Assembly (NCBI RefSeq): GCF_900102505.1
Contig: NZ_FMVT01000004.1
Span: 1 to 64,000 of the forward strand
Direction of reading: 5' to 3'
DNA from: Paracoccus tibetensis
GTDB lineage: Bacteria > Pseudomonadota > Alphaproteobacteria > Rhodobacterales > Rhodobacteraceae
Length of the DNA stretch: 64,000 nt
Positions 44,181 through 53,370 of this stretch are shown piece after piece. Below the pieces are notes generated by a model that was given only the letters and a program-made list of their open reading frames with translations, searched no databases and was not told where the DNA came from. The position numbers and the translations under genes are program-made. Each line of letters begins with the position of its first letter. The first letter of the stretch is position 1.

Positions 44181-45346
44181 CAGGCCAGCGCCATCAGTTC
44201 ACGGCCGATCAGCATCCGGCGGATCTCGCTGGTGCCGGCGCCGATCTCCATCAATTTCGCGTCGCGGAAAAGGCGGCTGACCGTGCTGTCGTTGAGGAAC
44301 CCCGCCCCGCCAAGCGCCTGCACCGCCTGATGCGCCTGCACCATCGCCTGTTCCGAAGCGTAGAGCACCGCCCCCGCCGCGTCCTGCCGCGTGACCTTGC
44401 CGGCGTCGCAGGCGCGCGCGACCTCGTAGACATAGGCCCGCGCGGTGTTCAGCGCGACATACATGTCGGCGATCTTGCCCTGCATCAGCTGGAAGGACCC
44501 GATCGGCTGGCCGAACTGCTTGCGGTCGCGGACATAGGGCATCACCTCGTCGAGACAGGCCGCCATGATGCCGGTGCCGATGCCGGAGAGGACCAGTCTT
44601 TCATAGTCCAGCCCCGACATCAGCACCCGAACGCCCCGGCCCTCCTCGCCCAGGACGTTCTCGAACGGGATCTCGCAATTCTCGAAGATCAACTCGCCCG
44701 TATTCGATCCGCGCATCCCCAGCTTGTCGAAATGCGGGCTGGTCGTAAAGCCCGCCATCCCCCGCTCCACGATGAAGGCGGTGATGCCCTTGCTGCCCGC
44801 CTCGGGGTCGGTCTTGGCGTAGACGACCAGCGTATGGGCGTCCGGCGCGTTAGTGATCCAGTATTTGGACCCGTTCAGCACGTAGCGGTCGTTCTTCTTC
44901 TCGGCCCGCAGCTTCATGCCGACGACATCGCTGCCCGCGCCTTCCTCGGACATGGCCAGCGCGCCGACTGCCTTGCCGCTGCAGAGGTCCGGCAGGTAGC
45001 GCGCCTTCTGCGCGTCCGTGCCGTTCAGCTTGATCTGGTTCACGCAGAGATTGGAATGCGCGCCGTAGGACAGGCTGACGCTGGCGCTGGCCCGCGCCAG
45101 TTCCTCGGTCGCGATGACATGGGCCAGATAGCCCATCCCGGCGCCGCCGAACTCCTCGGAGACGGTGATGCCCAGAAGGCCCAGCTCGCCCATCTCGGTC
45201 CACAGCTCGTTCGGAAAGGCGTTGGTGCGGTCCACCTCGGCGGCCAGCGGCTTCACCCGCTCTTGCGCCCACCGGTGCACCATGTCGCGCAGGGCGTTCA
45301 CGTCCTCGCCCAGGTCGAACTCCATCCCCCGCGTGAACATCGGCAT
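44180..45346 (-). CDS. liuA: isovaleryl-CoA dehydrogenase
   Basis: 388 residues. An acyl-CoA dehydrogenase with the IVD-specific base Glu249 in [12 protein letters not shown] rather than at the usual C-terminal position, FAD segments [13 protein letters not shown] and YWITNAPDA, and C-terminal [15 protein letters not shown]. It oxidises isovaleryl-CoA to 3-methylcrotonyl-CoA, the first committed step of the operon. It is the first gene, with GGGAGGGG before its ATG and a palindromic operator just upstream. Confidence 0.95.
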   Translation of the reverse strand: MPMFTRGMEFDLGEDVNALRDMVHRWAQERVKPLAAEVDRTNAFPNELWTEMGELGLLGITVSEEFGGAGMGYLAHVIATEELARASASVSLSYGAHSNLCVNQIKLNGTDAQKARYLPDLCSGKAVGALAMSEEGAGSDVVGMKLRAEKKNDRYVLNGSKYWITNAPDAHTLVVYAKTDPEAGSKGITAFIVERGMAGFTTSPHFDKLGMRGSNTGELIFENCEIPFENVLGEEGRGVRVLMSGLDYERLVLSGIGTGIMAACLDEVMPYVRDRKQFGQPIGSFQLMQGKIADMYVALNTARAYVYEVARACDAGKVTRQDAAGAVLYASEQAMVQAHQAVQALGGAGFLNDSTVSRLFRDAKLMEIGAGTSEIRRMLIGRELMALA

Positions 45347-45357
45347 CCCCTCCCGTT

Positions 45358-45375
45358 ATTGAACGCTTGTTCATT
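45358..45375 (-). promoter_or_regulatory. palindromic operator upstream of liuA
   Basis: The sequence contains TGAACGCTTGTTCA (45360-45373; arms TGAAC and GTTCA, 4-base centre), extended by AT-rich flanks. It lies 11 bases upstream of the liuA ATG and just before its ribosome site, so a bound repressor would block the start. The form suits a TetR-type regulator; none is encoded alongside. Confidence 0.5.
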
Positions 45376-45507
45376 TCAAGCGTTACCGCAGCCGCCCCCG
45401 CCGCGTCAAGGCCAGCCTGCGCCGCAGGGCCGCGCCGGTCAACCTTGCCCTGGGCCGCGCGCGGCGACATTCTGCGCGCCGGAACGAAGCCGCCCGAAAG
45501 GTCCCTG

Positions 45508-46044
45508 ATGCGCGTGATGATCCTGCGCCATGCCATGCCCCTGACAGGGGGGCGGCTGGCGGGCCGGACCGAGGTGGATGCCGATTGCAGCGACCGCACC
45601 GCGCTGGCGGCGATGGCCGCGCGCGTGGTGGGGGCCGAGGTGATCGCCAGCCCCGCCCGCCGCTGCATCCAGACGGCCGACGCGATGGGCCTGTCGCCCG
45701 TCCGCGTCGATCCGGCCCTGTGGGAACAGGATTACGGCGCGTGGGAGGGGCAGAGCTATGCCGACCTGCCCGATCTCGGGCCGTTGCCGCTCGAGGCGCT
45801 GGCCGCCCATCGCCCGCCCGGCGGCGAGAGCTTCCGCGACATGGCCGCCCGCGTCCGCCCGGTGCTGGAGGGTCTGGAGCGCGACACCCTGCTGATCGCC
45901 CATGCCGGCACCGTGCGGGCGGGGCTGGCGATGGTCGTGGGCGACGCGGCCCTGTCCTTCAGCGTGGCGCCGCTGTCGCTGACCATCTTGCGCCGCGCCG
46001 GGCCGGAATGGGCAGTCGAGGCGGTGAACCTGACATGGCCCTGA
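45508..46044 (+). CDS. cobC: histidine phosphatase, CobC-like (alpha-ribazole phosphatase)
   Basis: 178 residues from the ATG at 45508, with GAAAGG upstream. Phosphoglycerate-mutase-like fold: RHG-type motif ILRHAMP (Arg7, His8), SPARRCIQTA, and second histidine in LLIAHAGTVRAG. The gene overlaps cobD by 10 bases, which supports a role in cobalamin nucleotide-loop assembly. On sequence alone it could be another small phosphatase. Confidence 0.75.
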   Translation: MRVMILRHAMPLTGGRLAGRTEVDADCSDRTALAAMAARVVGAEVIASPARRCIQTADAMGLSPVRVDPALWEQDYGAWEGQSYADLPDLGPLPLEALAAHRPPGGESFRDMAARVRPVLEGLERDTLLIAHAGTVRAGLAMVVGDAALSFSVAPLSLTILRRAGPEWAVEAVNLTWP

Positions 46045-46946
46045 TCGCCGCCATCGCGTTGCTGCTGGACGCGGCGATCGGCTGGCCCGCGGCGATCTAT
46101 GCCCGGATCGGGCATCCGGTCACCTGGCTCGGCCGGCTGATCGCGACCTTGGACGGGGCGTTGAACCGGGGCCGAGGGCGCCGCTGGAAGGGCGCCCTCG
46201 CCGCGCTGCTGGTTGTCGCGGCGGCGCTGGTGCCAGCGGCGCTGCTGCAACTCTGGCTCGGCCCTTGGGTGGCGGCGGTGCTGGCCTGGCCGCTCGTCGC
46301 GGCGCGCTCGCTGGACGATCATGTCCAGGCGGTGGCGCGCCCGCTTGCGGCTGGCGACCTGCCGGCGGCGCGGGCGGCGACGGCGATGATCGTCGGGCGC
46401 GACGTGACGCAGGCGGACGAGGCAGCGCTGGCGCGGGCGAGTCTCGAGAGCCTGGCAGAGAACGCCAGCGACGGCGTCATTGCGCCCCTCTTTTGGGCCG
46501 CCATCGGCGGGCTGCCGGGCATCGCGGCCTACAAGGCGATCAACACACTGGACTCCATGATCGGCCATCGCACGCCGCGGCACGAGGCCTTCGGCGCCTT
46601 CGCCGCCCGCCTCGACGACGTCGCGAACCTGATCCCCGCGCGGCTGACTGCGCTGCTCTTCGTGGCCGTCGCCGGGCGCGGGGCGGGCCATGCCGCGCGC
46701 TGCGCGTGGGAGGACGCCTCGGCCCACCGCTCGCCCAATGCCGGCTGGCCCGAGGCGGCGATGGCGGGCACCCTTGGCGTGCGCCTGTCGGGGCCGCGCC
46801 TCTACGCCGACCGGGTGGCGGACGAGCCGTGGCTGAACGGCGCGGCGCGCGATCCGGGCGCGGGCGATCTGGCGCGGGGGCTCGGCCTCTATCGGCGCGG
46901 CGTTCTGCTGTTCGGCGCCCTGCTGGTGGTGCTGGCGGCGATCTAG
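46035..46946 (+). CDS. cobD: adenosylcobinamide-phosphate synthase CobD/CbiB
   Basis: 303 residues from the ATG at 46035. An integral membrane protein with four or five hydrophobic segments. Conserved pieces are LLLDAAIGWPAAIYARIGHPVTWLG, the loop SLAENASDGVIAPLFW, and YKAINTLDSMIGHR. It attaches aminopropanol (or its phosphate) to cobyric acid, giving cobinamide. Other cob genes are not next to it, apart from the phosphatase upstream. Its stop overlaps the end of the convergent AGE gene by 4 bases. Confidence 0.95.
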   Translation: MALIAAIALLLDAAIGWPAAIYARIGHPVTWLGRLIATLDGALNRGRGRRWKGALAALLVVAAALVPAALLQLWLGPWVAAVLAWPLVAARSLDDHVQAVARPLAAGDLPAARAATAMIVGRDVTQADEAALARASLESLAENASDGVIAPLFWAAIGGLPGIAAYKAINTLDSMIGHRTPRHEAFGAFAARLDDVANLIPARLTALLFVAVAGRGAGHAARCAWEDASAHRSPNAGWPEAAMAGTLGVRLSGPRLYADRVADEPWLNGAARDPGAGDLARGLGLYRRGVLLFGALLVVLAAI

Positions 46947-48151
46947 GCCAGCGGTCGCGCCTCGGCCAGCCGCGCGGCGGCGCGCGAGAGACCCGGCGCC
47001 AGCGGCAGAAGGTCGGCCTGAAGCGCGTGGTAGATGTCGGGCTTGCCCTTGAACTGCGCCTCGGCCGGCCAGCCCTCGGCGTCCAGTTCGGGGAACCAGC
47101 CGCCGCTCGGGTCGATCAGGTGCCGCTCCGCGAAGATCCAGAGGCGGGCATACCACGCCTCGTCCTCGGCCCGCGGGTCCAGCTTGATCAGCGCGGCCAG
47201 CGCCCCAATCGCCTCGGTCACCGGCCACCAGTAGCGCGCCGCGTTGCCGATCCGGCCGCCCTGCATGGTGTAGGCCAGCCCGCCCTCGGGCAGCCAGGCG
47301 TCGGCGAGCGCCACCTCGACCAGTGCCCGCGCCTGCGCCGGCGCCTCGTCCCCCGGCCGGCCCGCAAGGTCCCACCACTGCACGAGCAGGCGCGCCATCT
47401 CGAAGCTGTGGCCGGGCGTCGTGCCGGCGGGGCGGAACATCGGATCGCCCGCATAGTTGGGGTCGGGGCGCCAGCGGTCGTCGTAATGTTCGGGGATGCG
47501 CCAGCCGTTCGCGGCGGCCTGCCCCGCGATGAAGAAATCGAGGATGCGGCCCGCGCGGGTCAGGTGGACCCGCTCGCCCGTCGCCTCATGCGCGGCCAGC
47601 AGCGCCTCGACGCCGTGCATGTTGGCGTTCATGCCGCGATAGGTCGAGAAGACCTGCCAGTCGCGGGTGAACTCGTCGCGGAACAGGCCGGCTGCCTCGT
47701 CCCAGTAGTGCCGCTCCAGCACCTCGAGGATGTCGGCCATCAGACGGTCCGCGTCGGGATGGCCCGCCATCTTCGCGCTTGAGGCGGCCAGCAGGACGAA
47801 GACATGTCCATAGGCCAGCTTCGGGCGGTCCTGCGGCGTCTCGCTGATCAACGCCCAATGATAGCCGCCATGCTGCCGGTCGCGATGCGCGGACCAGAGG
47901 AAGTCCATCCCCCGGTCGATGATCCCCTCCCGGTCCGGCCGTCCCGCCCACTGGCCGAGCGCGTAGGAATGGACCAGCCGCGTGGTGGTGTGCAGCTCCT
48001 GCACCGGGTCTGGCAAGGGGGCGCCGGCGTGGTCCAGCACATGAAAGCCTCCCTCGGCGCGCGGGCTGGCGTCGAAGAAGTCGAGCGCCCGGCGGGCGTC
48101 CTCTGCCAGAAAGGCGCGGTGGACGGGATCGGCCAACGTGCCGGAAGTCAT
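46943..48151 (-). CDS. AGE-family epimerase/isomerase
   Basis: 402 residues of an (alpha/alpha)6 barrel. Family hallmarks are LHTTTRLVHSYALGQ, HRDRQHGGYHWAL, STYRGMNANMHGVEALLAAHEATGE, TPGHSFEMARLLVQW and the late YWWPVTEAIGALAAL. Members interconvert aldoses and ketoses (mannose/fructose, sulfoquinovose) or epimerise N-acylglucosamine. The histidines in these motifs are the catalytic candidates. Which sugar is used cannot be told from sequence. Its ATG overlaps the stop of tex (ATGA). Confidence 0.9.
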   Translation of the reverse strand: MTSGTLADPVHRAFLAEDARRALDFFDASPRAEGGFHVLDHAGAPLPDPVQELHTTTRLVHSYALGQWAGRPDREGIIDRGMDFLWSAHRDRQHGGYHWALISETPQDRPKLAYGHVFVLLAASSAKMAGHPDADRLMADILEVLERHYWDEAAGLFRDEFTRDWQVFSTYRGMNANMHGVEALLAAHEATGERVHLTRAGRILDFFIAGQAAANGWRIPEHYDDRWRPDPNYAGDPMFRPAGTTPGHSFEMARLLVQWWDLAGRPGDEAPAQARALVEVALADAWLPEGGLAYTMQGGRIGNAARYWWPVTEAIGALAALIKLDPRAEDEAWYARLWIFAERHLIDPSGGWFPELDAEGWPAEAQFKGKPDIYHALQADLLPLAPGLSRAAARLAEARPLA

Positions 48152-50469
48152 CGCCGCCTCAGCGCGTCGGCGAGGGCCGAGCCGAAGGCGCCCTTCCCGC
48201 CCCCCTTCGGCGCCGCCTGCATCGGCTGCCGGCCCTGCGGCTTCTCGGCGCGCGGACCCTTGGGCGCCGGCTCGCCGCCGTCCTTGCGCATGGTCAGGCC
48301 GATGCGCTTGCGGGCGACGTCCACCTCGGTCACGCGGACGCGGACGACGTCGCCTGCCTTCACCACCTCGTGCGGGTCCTTCACGAAGCGATCGGCGAGC
48401 TGGCTGACATGGACGAGCCCGTCCTGATGCACGCCGATATCGACGAAGGCGCCAAAGGCCGCGACATTGGTCACCGTCCCCTCCAGCGACATGCCGGGGC
48501 GGAGGTCCTTGATGTCCTCGACCCCGTCCGCGAAGGAGGCCGTGACGAAGCCGGGGCGCGGATCGCGGCCGGGCTTTTCCAGCTCCGACAGGATGTCGCG
48601 CACCGTCGGCAGGCCGAAATCGCCGGTGACGAAGTCCTCGGGCTTCAGGCGCTTGAGGGCCGCGCCGTCGCCCATCACCGCGCGCAGGTCGCGCCCGCAG
48701 GCGGCGACAATCCTGCGGGCGAGGCCGTAGGCTTCCGGGTGGACCGAGGAGGCGTCCAGCGGCTCGGTCCCGTCAGCGATGCGCAGGAACCCGGCGCATT
48801 GCTGGAAGGCGCGGGGGCCGAGGCCCGCGACCTTCTTTAGCGCCGCCCGCGAGGGGAAGGCGCCCGAAGCATCCCGATGCGCCACGATGGCCTGCGCCAG
48901 AGACGGCCCGAGGCCAGCCACATGCGCCAGCAGCGGCGCCGAGGCGGTGTTGAGGTCCACGCCCACCGCGTTCACCGCATCCTCGACCACCGCCTCCAGC
49001 GATTTCGCCAGCTGGCGCTGGTCCACGTCGTGCTGGTACTGGCCGACGCCGATAGATTGGGGCGGGACCTTGACCAGCTCGGCCAGCGGGTCCTGCAGGC
49101 GGCGGGCGATGGAGACGGCGCCGCGCAGGCTGACATCCAGATCGGGAAACTCGCGCGCCGCCAGTTCCGAGGCCGAATAGACCGACGCGCCCGCCTCGGA
49201 GACGATCACCTTGGTCGGCGCCTTGACCCCTTGCGGCAGGCGCTTCAGAACCTCGGCCACCAGACGCTCGGACTCGCGGCTGGCGGTGCCGTTGCCGATG
49301 GCGATCAACTCGACCTTGTGCCTGGCGATCAGGGCCAGAAGCGTGGCCTCGGCGCCGCGCAGGTCGTTCCTGGGCTGGAAGGGATAGATCGTCGCCGTGT
49401 CCAGCAGCTTGCCGGTCGCGTCCACCACCGCCAGCTTGCACCCGGTGCGGATGCCCGGATCGAGGCCGAGCGTCGCGCGCGGCCCCGCAGGCGCGGCCAG
49501 TAGCAGGTCCTTGAGGTTGCGGGCGAAGACGCCGATCGCCTCGGCATGGGCGCGCTGGCGCAGCTCGGTCATGAGGTCGAGATACATCGTGTTCGACAGC
49601 CGCACGCGCCAGGCCCAGCCCGCCATCTGCCGCAGCCAGTCTGCGCCTGGCCCCTGCCCGATGGGCCCGAGCGCCTGCGCCACGATCCCCTCGGCCCGCG
49701 CCGCGCCGGTGTCCGGCTCCGGCGCGATCTCGATGGTCACGACCTCTTCCTTGGCGGCGCGCAGGATTGCCAGCGCGCGGTGGCCGGCGATCTTCGCCCA
49801 AGGCTCGCGGTGGTTGAAATAGTCGCTGAACTTCGCGCCGGCCTCCTCCTTGCCCTTGACCACGCGGGCCGAGATCAGCGCCTCGCGGCGCATGAAGTCG
49901 CGCAGGGTGCCCAGCAGGGCAGCGTTCTCGGACAGCTCCTCGACGAGGATGTCGCGCGCACCCTCCAGCGCGGCCTTCGGCGTCTCGACCGGGCCCCGCA
50001 CAAAGGCGGGCGCCAAGGCGGCAGGATCGGCCGACGGGTCCGCCTGGATCGCGCGAAGCAGCGGCTCCAGCCCGTTCTCGCGGGCGATCATCGCCTTGGT
50101 GCGGCGCTTGGGCTTGAAGGGCAGGTAGATGTCCTCGAGCGTGGCCTTGGTCGCGGCCCCCGCGATGGCGCGGGCCAGATCGTCGGTCAGCTTGCCCTGC
50201 TCGCGGATGGAGGAGAGGATCGCGGCGCGCCGCGCCTCCATCTCGCGCAGGTAGGCGAGGCGCTCGGCCAGGGTCCGCAGCTGCGTGTCGTCAAGGCCGC
50301 CCGTCACCTCCTTGCGGTATCGCGCGACGAAGGGGACGGTCGCGCCGCCGTCCAGAAGCTCTGCGGCGGCGGTGACCTGCGCGGGCGCGGCGCCGATCTC
50401 GGTCGCGATCTGGCGGGCAATGCGCGTGGCGGTCTGGGCGACGGTCTGGGCGGTGGCTGGGGCGTCCAT
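48148..50469 (-). CDS. tex: Tex family RNA-binding transcription accessory protein
   Basis: 773 residues. In order: an N-terminal HTH-rich region, the YqgF/RNase H-like domain (about 325-455, LGLDPGIRTGCKLAVVD), a helix-hairpin-helix pair (LNTASAPLLAHVAGLG), and a C-terminal S1 domain (GTVTNVAAFGAFVDIGVHQDG) followed by a basic Gly-rich tail. It is homologous to eukaryotic Spt6 and affects transcription and RNA metabolism. It is upstream of the AGE gene with a 4-base overlap, although no functional link is known. Confidence 0.95.
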   Translation of the reverse strand: MDAPATAQTVAQTATRIARQIATEIGAAPAQVTAAAELLDGGATVPFVARYRKEVTGGLDDTQLRTLAERLAYLREMEARRAAILSSIREQGKLTDDLARAIAGAATKATLEDIYLPFKPKRRTKAMIARENGLEPLLRAIQADPSADPAALAPAFVRGPVETPKAALEGARDILVEELSENAALLGTLRDFMRREALISARVVKGKEEAGAKFSDYFNHREPWAKIAGHRALAILRAAKEEVVTIEIAPEPDTGAARAEGIVAQALGPIGQGPGADWLRQMAGWAWRVRLSNTMYLDLMTELRQRAHAEAIGVFARNLKDLLLAAPAGPRATLGLDPGIRTGCKLAVVDATGKLLDTATIYPFQPRNDLRGAEATLLALIARHKVELIAIGNGTASRESERLVAEVLKRLPQGVKAPTKVIVSEAGASVYSASELAAREFPDLDVSLRGAVSIARRLQDPLAELVKVPPQSIGVGQYQHDVDQRQLAKSLEAVVEDAVNAVGVDLNTASAPLLAHVAGLGPSLAQAIVAHRDASGAFPSRAALKKVAGLGPRAFQQCAGFLRIADGTEPLDASSVHPEAYGLARRIVAACGRDLRAVMGDGAALKRLKPEDFVTGDFGLPTVRDILSELEKPGRDPRPGFVTASFADGVEDIKDLRPGMSLEGTVTNVAAFGAFVDIGVHQDGLVHVSQLADRFVKDPHEVVKAGDVVRVRVTEVDVARKRIGLTMRKDGGEPAPKGPRAEKPQGRQPMQAAPKGGGKGAFGSALADALRRR

Positions 50470-50505
50470 GCGGAACCTCGGGTCTTGGATCGTCAGGGGG
50501 CCGTT

Positions 50506-53223
50506 CTAGCCGCGCCGCACCCGCGCGCCAAGCGGCTTGGGCTCGCGCGCCTCCTGCTGCTCGGGCGCGTCGGGGGCGGCAGAGGCCATCTCGGCCAGCG
50601 GCGGCTCGTCGGGCTTGGGTGCCGGAGGCTCGGGTGCGGGCGGGGCGGCCGGCGGCGTTTCGGGCTTGGCAGGCTCGGTTTTCGCAGGCTCGATCTTCGC
50701 AGGTTCGGGGGCATCAATCATCAGCTCAGGCAGGCGCAGCACGTCGGCCGAGCCGGCGGCGATGCTGTCGCGGACCGCGCGGCGCAGGGCGGCCGAGCGT
50801 TTCAGCACGCGGCGAAAGCCGTCCTCGTCCAGGATCAGGAGGGTCGTCGGCACGATGGCGCGGACCTCGGCGCGGCGGACGCGGCGGGTCAGAACGCCCA
50901 TCTGCCCGAACATCTCGCCGCGGCCGAGGCGCGTCGTCTGGCCCGCGACCTCCTGCTCGACCGCGCCCGAGGCCACGAAATAGACCGAGCGCGAGCTGGT
51001 GTCCTTGCGCACGATCACCTGCCCCGCGTTGACATAGCGCGTCCGCATCTGGCGGCTGAGGCGCTTCAGCTCGGGCTCGTCCAGATCGGCGAAGAGCGGC
51101 AGGGTCCGCGCCAGCTCGTTCCGGCGCATTGCCAGATCGAGGCGGGGGCGCAGCTCGGTCGCGGCGCGGCGTTGGGCGATGTCGGACATCAGCTCGGTAT
51201 GGACCTCGGAGCCGATCAGCCCGTCCTCGCGCATCGCGGCGTATTCGCGCTCCTCCAGCCGCAGGGCGGTGCGGCGGATGAAGCGGCGCTCCAGCTCCTC
51301 GGCATAGCCGGGATATTGCAGGCGCAGACCCTCCAGAGCGGTGTCGGCCGCCTCGATCCGGCGGTTCAGCAGCTCGTGCAGCAGCTCGGCGACGCGGCGG
51401 CCGTGGATGCGGCGGATGCGGCGGTCGATGAAGCCGTGAAGATCTCGCAGGATCAGGCGCTTGGCCAGCAGCATCTCGAAACGGTCGGCGGTCATCCGCG
51501 CCAGCGGCCCCGAGATGCCGAGGCGGTTCCTGAGAAACGCGGCCAGCCGGAAGGACGGCCCGTAACTCAGCGCGCTGCGGGCGGCGCGCTGGTAGCCCAC
51601 CCGGCCGCCTTGGCGCGCGCCCTCGATCAGCCGGTCCGCGTCGAACAGCGCCTGCTCGGAGAGCCGGGCCGAGATGGCGCGCTCGCGGAAGCGCTGCAGG
51701 ATTACCTCGCGCTCGTGCCCGGCCAGCGCGATGAGGCCGAGCGTGATGCGGTCGCGGTCGAGGATCTCGGCATTGTCCTCGGCCTCGGCCCGCTCCACCG
51801 CGGCATCGAGACGGGCGGCGAAACGCTTGGCCTCGGAGCGGACGGTCTCGCGCGTCAGGTCGTATTTCTCGGTCGTGGAGGAGACTTCCTCGCGCACGGT
51901 CTGAAGCGCCACTGCGACCACCTGGTTCGACAGCGCCCGGTCCAGCGGCGAGAGCTTGTCGAGGCCCAGAAGGCTGATGACGTAGCGCAGGGTCGTCCCC
52001 TGCACGATCAGCGTGAAGAGCGTGAAGCCGGTGGCGAGAATACCGACGAGGCGCTTGGTCTCCACCGGCACGCGCAGGCTCTCGGTGACGGCCAGCGCCA
52101 GCGCCAGCGTAACGGCGCCGCGCAGGCCGCCCCACATGATCGCGATGCGGTAGGGCCGCTCGATCTTGGGCGAGAGGCGCAGGCCGGTCAGCAGCGGCAG
52201 CAAGAGGAACAGGATGATCGCGCGGGCCGCGAAGGCGGCCAGGACCACGACCACCACGAGGCCAAGATCGCCCGCCCGCAGATCGCCCATCAGGCGCGGA
52301 ATCAGCAGGGCCGCCAGAATGAAGATCAGCGCCCCGGCCCAATGGGCCAGCAGCCGCCAGACCTCGCGCAGGTTCACCCAGAAGGCGGGGGCCAGCCGCC
52401 CCGGCCCCATCAGGTTCAGCGTGATCCCGGCCGCCACGACCGCGATGACGCCCGAGGCGCCGGCCAGCCGCTCGGCCCCGATATAGGCCAGATAGGGCGC
52501 GGCGACCGAGACCGAGATCTGCGCCAGCTCGAAACGGTGGAACATGCCCATCAGCATCAGCGCGATGCGCGCCACCGCCCATCCGACCGCCGCGCCGCCG
52601 AGGATCAGCTGCGGAAAGCCGCCAAGCGCCTCCCCCAAGGACGGGTTCGGCACGCCCAGCATGACGAAGCCCATGAACAGGCCGAAGAGGGCGATGGCGG
52701 CGGCGTCGTTCAGAAGGCTCTCGCCCTCGATGATCCGCGCGAGGCGCTTGGGCGCGCTGATCGAGCGGAAGATGCTGACCACGGCCGAGGGATCGGTGGT
52801 CGAGACGATCGAGCCGACCAGCAGGCAGACCATCAGCGGCAGGCCGCTGACCCATGCGAGCGTGTAGCCGATGGTCAGGGTCGCGACGACCACGGCCACC
52901 ACTGCCAGCGTCAGGATCGGCACCCAGTCATCCAGCATCCGCCGCACGTTCATTTCCAGCGTGGCCTGGAAGATCAGCGTCGGCAGGAAGACGTAGAGGA
53001 AGACGTTGGCGCGGATCGGCAGCGCCAGGATCGCCTCGGCCACCGGGTTCAGCGCGTCGGTCAGCTCGGTCCTGAGCAGGAAGATCGCGCCGCCGCCGAT
53101 CAGGATGCCAAGCGCGGCCAGGATCACGCTGTAGGGCAAGGACAGGCGGTCCGCGACCGGCTCGGCCGCGGCGATCAGCAGGAACAGAAGTGCCGTGAAG
53201 GTCGTCAGAAGAACAAGATCCAT
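50506..53223 (-). CDS. CPA1 cation/proton antiporter with cyclic-nucleotide-binding domain
   Basis: 905 residues from the ATG at 53223, chosen because GAAGGA lies 3 bases before it; an earlier ATG at 53283 has none. About 12 membrane helices (1-410) include GSIVSTTDPSAVVSIFR and EGESLLNDAAAIALF, the ion-binding segments of NhaP-type exchangers. A helical cytoplasmic region (about 430-700) leads to a cNMP-binding beta barrel (about 730-850, FGQMGVLTRRVRRAEVRA) and a Pro/Ala/Glu tail. The plan resembles plant SOS1. The ion exchanged (Na or K) is not decidable here. Confidence 0.92.
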   Translation of the reverse strand: MDLVLLTTFTALLFLLIAAAEPVADRLSLPYSVILAALGILIGGGAIFLLRTELTDALNPVAEAILALPIRANVFLYVFLPTLIFQATLEMNVRRMLDDWVPILTLAVVAVVVATLTIGYTLAWVSGLPLMVCLLVGSIVSTTDPSAVVSIFRSISAPKRLARIIEGESLLNDAAAIALFGLFMGFVMLGVPNPSLGEALGGFPQLILGGAAVGWAVARIALMLMGMFHRFELAQISVSVAAPYLAYIGAERLAGASGVIAVVAAGITLNLMGPGRLAPAFWVNLREVWRLLAHWAGALIFILAALLIPRLMGDLRAGDLGLVVVVVLAAFAARAIILFLLLPLLTGLRLSPKIERPYRIAIMWGGLRGAVTLALALAVTESLRVPVETKRLVGILATGFTLFTLIVQGTTLRYVISLLGLDKLSPLDRALSNQVVAVALQTVREEVSSTTEKYDLTRETVRSEAKRFAARLDAAVERAEAEDNAEILDRDRITLGLIALAGHEREVILQRFRERAISARLSEQALFDADRLIEGARQGGRVGYQRAARSALSYGPSFRLAAFLRNRLGISGPLARMTADRFEMLLAKRLILRDLHGFIDRRIRRIHGRRVAELLHELLNRRIEAADTALEGLRLQYPGYAEELERRFIRRTALRLEEREYAAMREDGLIGSEVHTELMSDIAQRRAATELRPRLDLAMRRNELARTLPLFADLDEPELKRLSRQMRTRYVNAGQVIVRKDTSSRSVYFVASGAVEQEVAGQTTRLGRGEMFGQMGVLTRRVRRAEVRAIVPTTLLILDEDGFRRVLKRSAALRRAVRDSIAAGSADVLRLPELMIDAPEPAKIEPAKTEPAKPETPPAAPPAPEPPAPKPDEPPLAEMASAAPDAPEQQEAREPKPLGARVRRG

Positions 53224-53370
53224 GATCCTTCGATAACGCCAGAAAGCCGGCTGCGTCACAAGGCGGGCCGGCGCTTTTTCCATGTTCTGGCGCGATCTTG
53301 AAAGCGGCGCGCGGCCGGCACAGATGAAGCCGCGGGGAGAGACAACAAGACGATCCCGAAAGGACTTCGC

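Noticed and set aside
44860..44880. Third GTATTTGGAC match to the leader element
   Set aside because: It lies inside liuA coding sequence and matches only the first ten or so bases.
45374..45507. Cobalamin riboswitch before cobC-cobD
   Set aside because: A loose AGCC-type string is present but no B12-box pattern or the expected length.
49546..53301. 1251-residue forward open frame
   Set aside because: Antisense to the antiporter and tex; composition is typical of a shadow frame.
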